DNA of 64,000 nt from contig NZ_CP127173.1 in the NCBI RefSeq assembly GCF_030264295.1, forward strand, positions 4,037,501 to 4,101,500, written 5' to 3'. Source of the stretch: Amycolatopsis nalaikhensis. GTDB lineage: Bacteria; Actinomycetota; Actinomycetes; Mycobacteriales; Pseudonocardiaceae. Of the stretch, positions 45,620 to 53,996 are shown piece after piece (positions within the stretch are counted from its first letter, which is position 1; every line of letters begins with the position of its first letter). The notes below the pieces were generated by a model. That model saw nothing but the letters and a program-made list of their open reading frames with translations, was not told the DNA's origin and made no database searches. The position numbers were made by a program, and so were the translations under genes.

Positions 45620-46287
45620 TGAACGCCGTGTCGGGCGTGTCGTACCCGGTCGAGAGCCGGCACCCGGGCTGGCCGGCCCGGCTCGGCCCGCTGCGGGTGG
45701 CCGCCGGCGAGGTCGCGCTCCGGCCCGTCCGGCTGCGCGACGCCGGCGAGTGGAGCCGAGTCCGGCTCCGGGACCGGGCGCACCTCGAGATGTGGGAACC
45801 GACCGGCGTCGGTCCGTGGCCCGAACGCAATGCTTTCTGGTCGTGGCCGTCGCAGTGGGCGGCGTTGCGTTCGCTCGCGCGGCGTGGTCAGTGCCTGCCG
45901 TTCACGATCACCCTGGACGGTCGGCTCGCGGGTCAGATCACTGTGGGTAATGTCATCCGGGCGTCGCTGCGGTCAGCCTGGATCGGCTATTGGGTGTCGT
46001 CCGAGGTGGTCCGCGGCGGGGTCGCGACGGCCGCCGTGGCCCTCGTCACCGACCATGCTTTCGGCCCGGCCGGGCTGCACCGGCTGGAGGCCACCGTGCG
46101 CCCGGAAAACGTCGCCAGCCTGCGGGTTCTCACCAAAGCGGGCTACCGGCAGGAGGGCCTGTTCGAGCGCTATCTCGACGTCGCCGGCGCCTGGCGGGAC
46201 CACTACTGCTTCGCCGTCACACGCGAGGAAACCGGGGCCGGGCTGGTGTCCCGGCTGGTCGCGGCGGGACGTGCCGACTACGCGTGA
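45619..46287 (+). CDS. rimJ: GNAT acetyltransferase, RimJ-like
   Basis: 222 aa; the ATG shares one base with the glp stop (TGATG). GNAT core: VALRPVRLRDAGEWSRVRLR, FTITLDGRLAGQITVGNV, IGYWVSSEVVRGGVATAAVA (acetyl-CoA loop), LEATVRPENVASLRVLTKAG and YRQEGLFERYLDV. Probably acetylates N-termini of ribosomal or other proteins. Same gene order as M. tuberculosis galU-moeA1-rimJ. Confidence 0.9.
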   Translation: MNAVSGVSYPVESRHPGWPARLGPLRVAAGEVALRPVRLRDAGEWSRVRLRDRAHLEMWEPTGVGPWPERNAFWSWPSQWAALRSLARRGQCLPFTITLDGRLAGQITVGNVIRASLRSAWIGYWVSSEVVRGGVATAAVALVTDHAFGPAGLHRLEATVRPENVASLRVLTKAGYRQEGLFERYLDVAGAWRDHYCFAVTREETGAGLVSRLVAAGRADYA

Positions 46288-46449
46288 GGGTGATTACCCA
46301 CCCGGGTCCGTGAGCGCGTTACCACATGCAGTGAGATTCACCTAATCCGGTGAGGCATTTCCGTGATCGAACCCGGCGAGCCTCCGCCCGATCTGTTACT
46401 CCTGTGACTAGCGTGATTTCAGGTGAAGGATCGGGGGAGGTGACGGGAG

Positions 46450-47271
46450 ATGCCCAGCTCCGTGATCATCGTCGCGCTCGCCGCGGCATGGCTCGTCGTA
46501 CTCGTGCCCATGGTCGCGCGGAAGCGGCAGCAGGTCGCCCGGACGGCCGACTCCGCGCTCGCGGCCAGGGTGGTGCGGAGTGGACGCAACGAAGACCGGG
46601 AGGAATTCGCCATGTCCGACGATGCCGAGACGGCCCGGCCCACGGTCGAGGACGACCTCGCCGAGCTGGAGGCCGATCTCGAACTCGACGACGACGAGCT
46701 CGAGGAGCCCGAACCCGACCCGCTCCCGCAGCCGTCCCGCGCGCCGCGGGCCGAACGCGACCGGGCCGGCTACCGCCCCGGCCGCGGCGGCTTCGACCCC
46801 GAAGCCGCGGAGATCGCCGCCCGCGCGAAGTACAGCTTCCGGCAGCGGGTCGTCGTCATCCTGCTCGCGGTCGCGGTGATCACGGCGGCCGTCGCCGGCT
46901 TCCTCGTCCCGCTGGTCTGGTGGGGCCACGCCGTCGCCGACGTCGTGCTCGTGGGGTACCTCGTGTACCTGCGCCGCCAGGTGCGCATCGAGGAGGAGAT
47001 CCGGCAGCGTCGGCTCGCCCGGTTCAACAGCACTCGCGCGCCTCGCCGTCCGGTTTCGCGGCCGGTTGAGGACGAGGAGATCGAGGCTCCTGAGGTCGAG
47101 GACGTCGAGGTTGTCGAGCCTGTTCGTCGGGAGGTCGTGGAGCGTCGGCCGTCGCCGACTTCTCGCGTCCGCCGGAGCGCGGTCGTTGTCGACCTCGATG
47201 ACGAGGACCCGGCTTTCGAGGAGCTCGACGAGCCCGGGACCGGGCCTTATCGGCGGGCGGTCGGAGAGTGA
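46450..47271 (+). CDS. glpR: GlpR/SepX-like divisome membrane protein
   Basis: 273 aa. Starts with an N-terminal TM (SVIIVALAAAWLVVLVPMVA) followed by a conserved RKRQQ; long acidic disordered middle; two central TM segments (VVVILLAVAVITAAVAGFLV and HAVADVVLVGYLVYLR) followed by the VRIEEEIRQRRLARF motif; disordered acidic tail. This architecture and the location after glp and rimJ match the gephyrin-like molybdotransferase receptor GlpR, also called SepX in Streptomyces, which tethers Glp to the division machinery. Confidence 0.88.
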   Translation: MPSSVIIVALAAAWLVVLVPMVARKRQQVARTADSALAARVVRSGRNEDREEFAMSDDAETARPTVEDDLAELEADLELDDDELEEPEPDPLPQPSRAPRAERDRAGYRPGRGGFDPEAAEIAARAKYSFRQRVVVILLAVAVITAAVAGFLVPLVWWGHAVADVVLVGYLVYLRRQVRIEEEIRQRRLARFNSTRAPRRPVSRPVEDEEIEAPEVEDVEVVEPVRREVVERRPSPTSRVRRSAVVVDLDDEDPAFEELDEPGTGPYRRAVGE

Positions 47272-47286
47272 CCCCCCCTGCGCGGG

Positions 47287-47320
47287 GTGCTCGTAGGGCA
47301 CTGCTAAGCTCTACGAGCAC
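47287..47320. terminator. Hairpin between glpR and tRNA-Ala
   Basis: GTGCTCGTAG / CTACGAGCAC, a 10-bp perfect stem with a 14-nt loop. It ends glpR transcription or marks the pre-tRNA leader. The serine recombinase stop (minus strand) lies inside its right arm. Confidence 0.55.
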
Positions 47321-48990
47321 AACCAAGGGGCTGTAGCGCAGTTGGTAGCGCGTCTCGTTCGCATCGAGAAGGTCAGGGGTTCGATTCCCCTCAGCTCCAC
47401 CGATTTAGTCATTGTGCGAACCACTCCGTTCGGGGCCGTTTCCGTTGGTAGGGCGGGGGCGGCCCCGTCGTTGTTGCGGGGTTGGGGGATGCGGAAGACC
47501 GGGATGAGCCGGTCGGGGCCGGTGATGGTGACTTTGGCGACCAGGGCTTCGACGAGGGCTTTGGTCTGGTTGTGGGTGCCGCTGGTGATGATCTCGGCGA
47601 TGTGGTCGGCCACCGCTGCCAGGGTAGCGGGCTCGGGCATGGTGGGTGCGTCGTCGAGGGCGAGGGTGAGTTCGTCGCGGCGGACGCGGAGTTGTTTGCT
47701 CTTGGCGCGTAGTTCGGTGAGTCGGTCGGCGACGAGTTCTTCGTCCATGGTGCCGCGCTCGAACGCGGTCAGGTAGCGGTCGATGGCTTGGCAGGTCTTG
47801 GTGATCTCGTTCTCGACCGTGGCGAGTTCGGCGTGCCGGTCGGCGTTGGCTGCCTGGTGCTGTTTCTGTTCGTGGGCGATGGCGTCGGCGATGAGGCCAT
47901 GTTGGGTGCGGTAGAAGCTGGCCAGCGCGTCGAGGACGGCCGCGTCCACGGCGTCGGCTTTGAGGCGTTTGAAGTCGCATTTGCTGGCGTCGTAGCGGGC
48001 GAGGTTCCAGCAGGTGTAGTAGCGGTAGGTGCGGTTGCGGCCGGTGGCGCGGGTGCCGATCATGGCTTTGCCGCACTTGGGGCAGCGCAGGCGGCCGGTG
48101 AGTACGTAGTCGGAGCCGGAGGCGGCGCGGTGGGCGTGGGATTCGCCGCGGGCGTCGAGGATGGCTTGGGCCTGCTCCCAGGCGGTGAGGTCGATGATGG
48201 GTGCGTGGGTGTCGGTCACGGTGGTCTCCCGGAACGTGAGTTCGCCGAGGTAGACGCGGTTGTTCAGGGCGCGGATGACTTGGTATCCGGACCACTTGCC
48301 GCCGGAGCTGGTGCGGTGGCCTCGGTCGTTGAGGACTTTGGCGATGGCGCGGGACCCGAGCCGGTCCTTGGTGTACAGGTCGAAGATCAGCCGCACGATC
48401 ACGGCTTCGTGCTCGTCGACGATGAGGGTGTGGGTGGTCTTGTCGACCTGGTAGCCGAAGGGGCGTTTGCCGCCCTTCCACTTTCCCTTGGCGTGCTTGC
48501 GTTCCATCCCGGCGATGACGCGGTCGATGATGGTGTCGCGTTCGAACTGGGCGAACATGCCGAGCATCTGCACCAGCATCCGGCCCATCGGGGTGGAGGT
48601 GTCGAAGGGCTCGGTGGCGCTGCGGAATACGACCCCGGCGGAGTCGAGTTCGTCGAGCAGCATGACCATGTCGCGCAGGTTGCGGGAGAAGCGGTCGACT
48701 CGGTAGACGAGCAGCACGTCGATCAGCCCGGCGCGGGCGGCGGCGAGCGCGCGTTGCAGCCCGTCGCGTTCGGTGGTGGCGCCGGAGGCGTCGTCGGGGA
48801 ACCGGGCCACGAGCCGCCAGCCGGGCTGTGAGCCGATGTAGGCGTCTAGGCGGGTGTCCTGGGCTTCGATCGAGTAGGGCTGGTGTTCGTCGTCGGTGGA
48901 GCGCCGCACGTAGATCCCCACCCGGACGTCGTCGCCGAGTGTGGTCATCGCGGCTTTCTTGACACGTTGCGCGGTCGTGGATCGCGCCAT
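47311..48990 (-). CDS. Large serine recombinase (integrase of the AICE-like element)
   Basis: 559 aa. Resolvase domain: VGIYVRRSTDDEHQPYSIEA with catalytic S31 in RRST, VYRVDRFSRNLRDMVMLLDE, GRMLVQMLGMFAQFERD. Recombinase domain from about 190 (KRPFGYQVDKTTHTLIVDEH, SRAIAKVLNDRGHRTS), zinc ribbon near 310-350 (CPKCGKAM ... CWN ... KCDF), and a coiled-coil motif at 380-450. The last about 30 residues (SVELRGIEPLTFSMRTRRA and on) are read antisense through tRNA-Ala, which means the present C-terminus is fixed by the integration site. Integrates and excises the element. Confidence 0.92.
   Translation of the reverse strand: MARSTTAQRVKKAAMTTLGDDVRVGIYVRRSTDDEHQPYSIEAQDTRLDAYIGSQPGWRLVARFPDDASGATTERDGLQRALAAARAGLIDVLLVYRVDRFSRNLRDMVMLLDELDSAGVVFRSATEPFDTSTPMGRMLVQMLGMFAQFERDTIIDRVIAGMERKHAKGKWKGGKRPFGYQVDKTTHTLIVDEHEAVIVRLIFDLYTKDRLGSRAIAKVLNDRGHRTSSGGKWSGYQVIRALNNRVYLGELTFRETTVTDTHAPIIDLTAWEQAQAILDARGESHAHRAASGSDYVLTGRLRCPKCGKAMIGTRATGRNRTYRYYTCWNLARYDASKCDFKRLKADAVDAAVLDALASFYRTQHGLIADAIAHEQKQHQAANADRHAELATVENEITKTCQAIDRYLTAFERGTMDEELVADRLTELRAKSKQLRVRRDELTLALDDAPTMPEPATLAAVADHIAEIITSGTHNQTKALVEALVAKVTITGPDRLIPVFRIPQPRNNDGAAPALPTETAPNGVVRTMTKSVELRGIEPLTFSMRTRRATNCATAPWLCS
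47327..47399 (+). tRNA. tRNA-Ala (anticodon CGC)
   Basis: 73 nt. Acceptor GGGGCTG/CAGCTCC with the G3-U70 pair that identifies alanine tRNAs; anticodon arm TCTCG-TTCGCAT-CGAGA; T arm AGGGG-TTCGATT-CCCCT; discriminator A. All stems intact. The serine recombinase ends antisense across it. Confidence 0.95.
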
Positions 48991-49023
48991 TATTCCGACC
49001 CCCTTGGTTCGGTATTTCCGCGT

Positions 49024-49086
49024 GCCCTGTAGTAGCCGTTTCCGACTACTACAGGGCGACTACGCGGCTACTAGTTCACTACTAGT
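49024..49086. repeat. Inverted and direct repeats upstream of the recombinase, possible att or operator
   Basis: A perfect 12-bp inverted repeat GCCCTGTAGTAG (49024-49035) and CTACTACAGGGC (49046-49057) with a 10-nt spacer, followed by two direct copies of CTACTAGT (49068-49075, 49079-49086). It lies in the 184-base gap just upstream of the recombinase start (48990). Serine integrase attachment sites commonly sit beside int; an autoregulatory operator is the alternative. Confidence 0.5.
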
Positions 49087-49174
49087 GCAGACTTAAAACC
49101 GCAGCTCGCGGGCGGTCTCACGGTGGTTCCATTATCCCTCGCCGAGCGTGGAAAGGGAAGCGGAATACGGTGGT

Positions 49175-49423
49175 CTATGCGGCTTTTTCGTGGCCCTCCT
49201 CGGTGTTTTCCTGATCGTTTCGCCATTGGCCGATAAGGGCGGCCAGGGTGGTGACGGCGAGGTCATATTGCTGGGCGGTCATCGGTTCGGTGTCGATCCG
49301 CTCCACGCGCCAGGTGTCCTGTGTGGCTGATCGCGTGGCGCGGAACGGGAGCACGGTGGCGTCATCGCCGCCGCTGTCCTGCTGGTGGTCGTGTTCGGTG
49401 TGGTCGGGTGTGTGCTGGGGCAT
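49175..49423 (-). CDS. Small element protein of unknown function
   Basis: 82 aa from ATG 49423. N-terminus rich in His, Asp and Gln (PQHTPDHTEHDHQQDSGGDD), C-terminal helix MTAQQYDLAVTTLAALIGQW ending in an acidic-basic tail. Proteins of this style sit next to the integrase in actinomycete integrative elements; an excisionase-like or regulatory role is possible but unproven. Confidence 0.65.
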   Translation of the reverse strand: MPQHTPDHTEHDHQQDSGGDDATVLPFRATRSATQDTWRVERIDTEPMTAQQYDLAVTTLAALIGQWRNDQENTEEGHEKAA

Positions 49424-50059
49424 GGTGCACCTCGGTGCCCGCGAGCCCCGCTTCGGCGGGAGGTCGCGGGCGGCTGTCGGGCGGTCACTGGGCAACCGTC
49501 GATCAGCAGGACCCGCCGGCCCTCTGGTCACCAGTACCCGGAAGCCTCTACACAGGAGGGTTTGTGGTGGGGGTGATGGCCGCGCCGTTACGCGCGATTC
49601 AAGAACCGGCTGGGTCTGAACTGCTCCAACCATTGTGCCGCTTCGACTCCCCGACTGCCGTAGCACCCGTCGGGGCCAGCGATCACCGGTCGACTGAACC
49701 CTTCCCACTGTCCACCCGAGACGATCGCCGAGACCAATGTCGAGACCGCGAGACACGGTGCGAGACTGCGTGTCTCGCCGGTCTCGCCGGTCTCGCGGGT
49801 CTCGCCGGTCTCGCCTGCGGTCTCGGTGTCTCGTCTCGACCTGTCTCGACGTCTCGGTGTGGTCTCGCCACTGGCGGGACCACGGCGGGCAGCTCGACGT
49901 ACAACGGGTCCAGATTTCCCTGCTGCGCAAAGACGACGGGCCAAGGCCAGCGGACCCGGCGCGGCCGTCTTCGCTGTCGTTCTCACGGCGTCACGTCATC
50001 GTCGGTCACCTCCTCCGAGGTAGGCGAAAGCGTGCGGGAACCCTTGCGGGGAGAGGGAT
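49424..50059. other. Gene-free stretch carrying the repeat array
   Basis: 636 bases between two minus-strand genes. The only structure seen is the GTCTCG/CGAGAC array described separately. Minus-strand frames through it give low-complexity GETGETRETGETGETR-type peptides caused by the repeats; I do not believe they are genes. Confidence 0.6.
49717..49867. repeat. GTCTCG/CGAGAC hexamer array
   Basis: Sixteen copies of one hexamer in 151 bases. Five CGAGAC (starts 49717, 49729, 49741, 49749, 49761) are followed by eleven GTCTCG in the opposite orientation (49772, 49781, 49790, 49799, 49808, 49820, 49828, 49833, 49843, 49851, 49862). Five of the GTCTCG copies are at exact 9-base steps. The strand switch at about 49769 gives a symmetric array. 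It may be a protein-binding iteron region: replication origin, or a transfer locus recognised by an FtsK-like TraB protein. Related GAGAC repeats recur inside the gene at 53993. Confidence 0.85.
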
Positions 50060-51451
50060 TCAGGCGGCCCAGCGTGATCGCCGTGACCGTTGGGTGTCCG
50101 GCCGAGCCGGGGTTACCGGCGCGCGGTACACGTCGTCATCATCCGGTTCGTCGTAGAGCGTCACGTCGTCGAGGTCGTCATCGTCATCCGCATAGCCCGC
50201 CGGGTCAGCCGGTTCGGGCTGAGCTGTGTGGATGCGGCGCGACATCTCCCGGTCGTCCGGGTCGAACGCCGCCTCGTTCAACGGCTGGTCGGCGTTCGAC
50301 GCGCTGTGCTCGACGGAGGGGCCACGTTGGGGCAGCTCCGCCAATCGGTACCGGCGCGACACGCTCTCGCCGCTACGCGGCGTCCACAGGCCCCAGATCG
50401 GCCCTGCCGGGCCGTCGGGGTCACCATAGGCACCGTGCGGGTCGCGGGCCGCGGTGGCGATCACGAAACCGGGATCGTGCCCGGCAAGAGCGCGATGCAG
50501 CGCCGCCCGCAGGGCGATCTCCCGCCGGGGCGAGTGCACCGAGAACAGCAGGACGCCGAAGGCGTCAGTCGGGAAGGCGGCGTAGTCGTCGAGCTTGCCC
50601 GTGACCTTCGCCAGCGACTCGGTGCCGGTGTCGTGTTCGAGGAAGAACCGCACCGCGCAGCCCGCCTCCTCCCAGCAGCCATAGCCGTCCGGGCGCAGCC
50701 GGGTCTCCCGACCTGCACCCAGGTACCGCCAGAAGAACTCGGTGCACCGCTTCTCCGACCACCACTGGGTCAGCCCGCTCACCTCGCCCTCGCGGCCCTC
50801 CTCCCGCAGCCGCGCCGGGTTGCGGTGCGCGGCCAGGGCGCAGAAGAAGTCGTTGACGCCGAGCTGGTGATCCAGCTTCGGCCACAGCGCGAGCCGTTCC
50901 AGGCTCTCGGTGTACGCCTTCGGCGCGGGCGGACGCTCCGCGCGCTGCGCCGCGATCAGCCGCGCGCCGAGGTAGCCCAGCGCGTAGCGCGTCTGGCTCG
51001 TCCCGCCACGCACGTAGGACTCACGGAACGCGAACACCACACCCAGCTCCCGCAACTGCCGCAGCCGATCCTGCGCGCGACGCACCGACAGGAACTCGAT
51101 CGCGGCGATCTGGTTCGTGGTCAGCACCTTGTGCTCGGCCAGCAACGCCAGCAGGCGCCGATCCCGGTCGACCAGGCGAAACCACAGGCCCGCGTCCGGT
51201 TCCCCGGCCCGCCGGCCGCCGCGCCCCGCGCGCCCCCGGTGTGTGGATGGGTGAGGATTACTCCTCAGTCGGCCTTCCGCCCGTTCCCGTCGAAACCACC
51301 GCTGACCAGCGGGTTTAGTAGCAGCGCCCTCGGCGTTTTGGTCAGCGGATTCAGAACGCCGAGGCCGCGCTGACCCAGACGCGGAACGAGACGCCAACCC
51401 ATCCGCACCCACGATGCCACGGTCACCAGCGTGCTTATCATCGCCCACCAT
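50060..51451 (-). CDS. Replication-relaxation family protein
   Basis: 463 aa from ATG 51451 (MVGDDKHAG); GTG codons just upstream are alternatives. Residues about 85-180 form a winged helix (RLLALLAEHKVLTTNQIAAI, RAQDRLRQLRELGVVFAF), then LGYLGARLIAAQR and HQLGVNDFFCALAAH; VRFFLEHDTGTESLAKVTGK matches the 'FxLEyDxGTE' motif of this family. The C-terminus is acidic. Thought to act in replication initiation or mobilisation of actinomycete plasmids and AICEs. Confidence 0.87.
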   Translation of the reverse strand: MVGDDKHAGDRGIVGADGLASRSASGSARPRRSESADQNAEGAATKPAGQRWFRRERAEGRLRSNPHPSTHRGRAGRGGRRAGEPDAGLWFRLVDRDRRLLALLAEHKVLTTNQIAAIEFLSVRRAQDRLRQLRELGVVFAFRESYVRGGTSQTRYALGYLGARLIAAQRAERPPAPKAYTESLERLALWPKLDHQLGVNDFFCALAAHRNPARLREEGREGEVSGLTQWWSEKRCTEFFWRYLGAGRETRLRPDGYGCWEEAGCAVRFFLEHDTGTESLAKVTGKLDDYAAFPTDAFGVLLFSVHSPRREIALRAALHRALAGHDPGFVIATAARDPHGAYGDPDGPAGPIWGLWTPRSGESVSRRYRLAELPQRGPSVEHSASNADQPLNEAAFDPDDREMSRRIHTAQPEPADPAGYADDDDDLDDVTLYDEPDDDDVYRAPVTPARPDTQRSRRSRWAA

Positions 51452-52010
51452 GATCACCACCACCTTCCGGTCGGAGCAGCCGAGAGATCCCCGGCACCCC
51501 TGAACTCCGGATTTCGGGCCCAAAATCCTGGCCCATTACCCAAACGTGACCAAAAACCGGTGGATTGTGACCGTGGAGTGATCTCGCCGTGACCGGCGCG
51601 TTGTGGTCGGTGGTGTGGCCGCTTTCGGCGGGTGGTGACCATGATCGACCGTCCCTTCCAGTGTGCCAGGAAACCCCTCCACTACCGAAGGCCGATTTTC
51701 CGCCCGATTTTGGACACCAACCCAGCCAGCTGTGACCAGGCCGTTATCCCAGCCCATCTGCTGCGGCACGCGGAGTAGGTGAGCATCTCCAGCCTGCCGT
51801 GCGCGGACATCGCGCGTTCAGCGCCGCCCCCTCTCGGGTGTCGACAGTTGGATCTCCAGATGTCGGGCGATGCGCCAGATCTGCCCGCAGAGACGCTGAG
51901 CTGCGGATGGGGCGCGTCCATGCCGGTCAGCCGACGGGCCAGTCATAGGTGGCCTGCTCACTGGCCGGTCGGTGACCCGCTGACTGGCCCGCTGACTGAG
52001 CGAGGGAGCG
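51452..52010. other. Intergenic, no gene seen
   Basis: 559 bases upstream of the replication-relaxation gene. Only a short local repeat CCGCTGACTG (near 51977-52001) is noted. No frame resembles a protein. Confidence 0.5.
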
Positions 52011-52994
52011 CTACGAGGCGTGGACGGTGAGAACATGGCGGATCGAGCGCGTCCACTGTCCGCCGAGCACGGTAGGCAGATCCGCGAGTTCGCCCACTGA
52101 GGCCACAAGGTGCGCGACCTGTGCAGCGTGGCTGCGCAGCATGTCCAGGGCCAGGGCGAAGTCGTCCGATCGGCGGCGGCAGTACGAGAACGAGCCGATC
52201 AGGCGGATCGACCGGCGGAAGAGGTCACGCAGCGGCGTTGGAAGGTGGACGCCGGGGTGGTAGGCGTTCTGGACGATGATGGTGCCGCCGTCACCCACGA
52301 GCCGAAGGGCAAGGTCGAGCGGCGCTGGATCGGCTCCGGTGGCCGCGTCCACCACGACGTCGAAGGTCTGCTGCGGGTACAGCGCGGCGGGTGATCGGAA
52401 CGCGGCCGGCACTGCCTTGGCTACGGCGTCGAAGGGAGGGCGTCCGTCGCGGTGCACGATGGTGACTCTCCAGCCCTGCTGATGGGCGTAGAGCGCGGTG
52501 AGAAGGCCGACTGTGCCCGCGCCGAAGACGGCCAGGTGTCCTGGTGAGGCGATCGGGTTGCACCGCAGGCCATGGATGGCGACCGCAGCCGGGTCAGCGA
52601 GAGCCGCGTGGAGTGGATCTGCGCCGTTCGGTAGCGGGTGCGCGTTCTCCGCTGGGACAACGACTTGCTCGGCGAATCCGCCCGGCACGTCCCAGCCGAT
52701 CCGACGCAAGCCGGCGCACAGGTGGATGTCGCCCGTCGCGCAGCGCGGACAGGTGCCACACGGCACGAGCGGGTCGACGGCGACAGAGCGGCCGGTGGGA
52801 TCGGTGCCGACGATTTCGTGGCCTGGTCGCCACGGTTCTGGAAGCGCGAAGCCGTTGGGAAGCCTCAGTTTCGGTAGGTCACTGCCACAGATGCCGACGT
52901 GGCTGACGCGCACCACGGTCTCACCCTCGCGCGGCTGAGCTGATCCCACATCGTGCAGGCCCAGGTCACCGTTGCGGATCTCCCACGCTTTCAT
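52011..52994 (-). CDS. Zinc-dependent alcohol dehydrogenase family protein (MDR)
   Basis: 327 aa. Catalytic zinc site: VGICGSDLPKLR and PWRPGHEIVGTD; structural zinc cysteines in PLVPCGTCPRCATGDIHLC; Rossmann motif AVFGAGTVGLLTALYAHQQG. The ATG overlaps the HAD gene stop (ATGA), so the two form an operon. Likely a polyol or amino-alcohol dehydrogenase of the sorbitol/threonine type. This is metabolic cargo of the element; the substrate is unknown. Confidence 0.9.
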   Translation of the reverse strand: MKAWEIRNGDLGLHDVGSAQPREGETVVRVSHVGICGSDLPKLRLPNGFALPEPWRPGHEIVGTDPTGRSVAVDPLVPCGTCPRCATGDIHLCAGLRRIGWDVPGGFAEQVVVPAENAHPLPNGADPLHAALADPAAVAIHGLRCNPIASPGHLAVFGAGTVGLLTALYAHQQGWRVTIVHRDGRPPFDAVAKAVPAAFRSPAALYPQQTFDVVVDAATGADPAPLDLALRLVGDGGTIIVQNAYHPGVHLPTPLRDLFRRSIRLIGSFSYCRRRSDDFALALDMLRSHAAQVAHLVASVGELADLPTVLGGQWTRSIRHVLTVHAS

Positions 52995-53671
52995 GCGCGT
53001 TCCGCGAGGTAGGCGGGCAGGTGCTCGGCTGTGTCCAGGACGGGGCCGGACCAGTCGGTGTCGCCGAAGGCGAGCGCATTCGTGGGGCCACGACGACGGA
53101 CCGCGACGGCTGCCATGCCCGCGGCGAGTGCGCCGCGTAGCTCGTCACCGCCCCCATCACCCACGTAGAGCACCTGGTCCGATGGCGCGTCCAGTTCGGC
53201 GCAGATGCGGCCGTAGAGCCGTTGGTCGGGTTTGACGGCTCCGGCGGTGCAACTGAACACGGCCGCGTCCACCAGCGCGGCGAGCGGGCCGCTCGGCCAG
53301 GCTGCGACGATCTCGGCGCTGGCGTCGCTGAGGATGCCGAGTCGCAGTCGCTTGGCGCGCAACGATTTCAGCGCGTAGACGACCGACGGTGCGGGCACGA
53401 GGCGAGCTCGCCCGAGCGTTCGCAGCTCGTCTGCGACCGGCCCCGCCGCTGCGCCCGGTCCGTGGACGACACGGACCAGGTGTGCGGCGAGGTCGGTCAG
53501 CGTGGGCAGGGTGCCGTCGTGGCGGACGTGCCAGGTGTCGCGGAAGTAGCTCTCGACCGTCGTGGTGTCGCAACCAGCCACGGCCGCTACCCGTGATGCC
53601 GCGCTGGCGCGTTCCTCGGGAGTGGGCGCGGCGACCAGGGTGCCGAACAGGTCCAGGACGACAGCCTGCAC
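52991..53671 (-). CDS. HAD-family hydrolase
   Basis: 226 aa from GTG 53671. Motif I VVLDLFGTLVAAP (the second Asp of DxD is replaced: DLF), motif II LGILSDAS, motif III lysine in AGAVKPDQRLYGRICAEL, motif IV VLYVGDGGGDELRGALAAGM. The DLFGT form is typical of the haloacid dehalogenase/phosphoglycolate branch. Coupled to the alcohol dehydrogenase; both may act on one phosphorylated compound. Confidence 0.88.
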   Translation of the reverse strand: MQAVVLDLFGTLVAAPTPEERASAASRVAAVAGCDTTTVESYFRDTWHVRHDGTLPTLTDLAAHLVRVVHGPGAAAGPVADELRTLGRARLVPAPSVVYALKSLRAKRLRLGILSDASAEIVAAWPSGPLAALVDAAVFSCTAGAVKPDQRLYGRICAELDAPSDQVLYVGDGGGDELRGALAAGMAAVAVRRRGPTNALAFGDTDWSGPVLDTAEHLPAYLAERA

Positions 53672-53789
53672 AACCAGATCAGGCGGTGGGCCTAACGCTT
53701 CAGCATACGAACCGCTCGGTGCTGGTCGAAGGGCCTGAGATCGCGATCCGGCCGGTGGGCACTCGTCGTCTGGTGGCGGGTGGTTCCCG

Positions 53790-53996
53790 ATGAGCCAGGA
53801 CACGATGATCACCGGCCTGACCGCCGCGCAGGTCGACGGGCTGGCCTGCACGGTGTGCGGCACTGATTACCTCCGCGTCCGCGTCCGCGTTCCGCATGTT
53901 CCGGTGGGCCGGTCGGTGACCGGCTCCCAGGTGTTCGCCTGCGTCGGCTGCCGTCCGGACGACGCCCAGCGTGCGGCGGGAGGTGTGCTGCGGTGA
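53790..53996 (+). CDS. Small zinc-finger-like element protein
   Basis: 68 aa. Two CxxC pairs (LACTVCGTDY and FACVGCRPD) suggest a zinc ribbon. Followed by the DUF2637 gene, whose GTG overlaps this stop. Typical of AICE gene sets; function unknown. Confidence 0.7.
   Translation: MSQDTMITGLTAAQVDGLACTVCGTDYLRVRVRVPHVPVGRSVTGSQVFACVGCRPDDAQRAAGGVLR

Noticed and set aside
49717..49867. CRISPR array
   Set aside because: Repeats are only 6 bases long with 2-6 base gaps and change orientation; no spacer structure and no cas genes in the window.
49588..49986. Minus-strand reading frame with GETGETRETGETGETR-like repeats
   Set aside because: The peptide repeats arise from the GTCTCG/CGAGAC DNA array; no start signal or conserved domain is seen.
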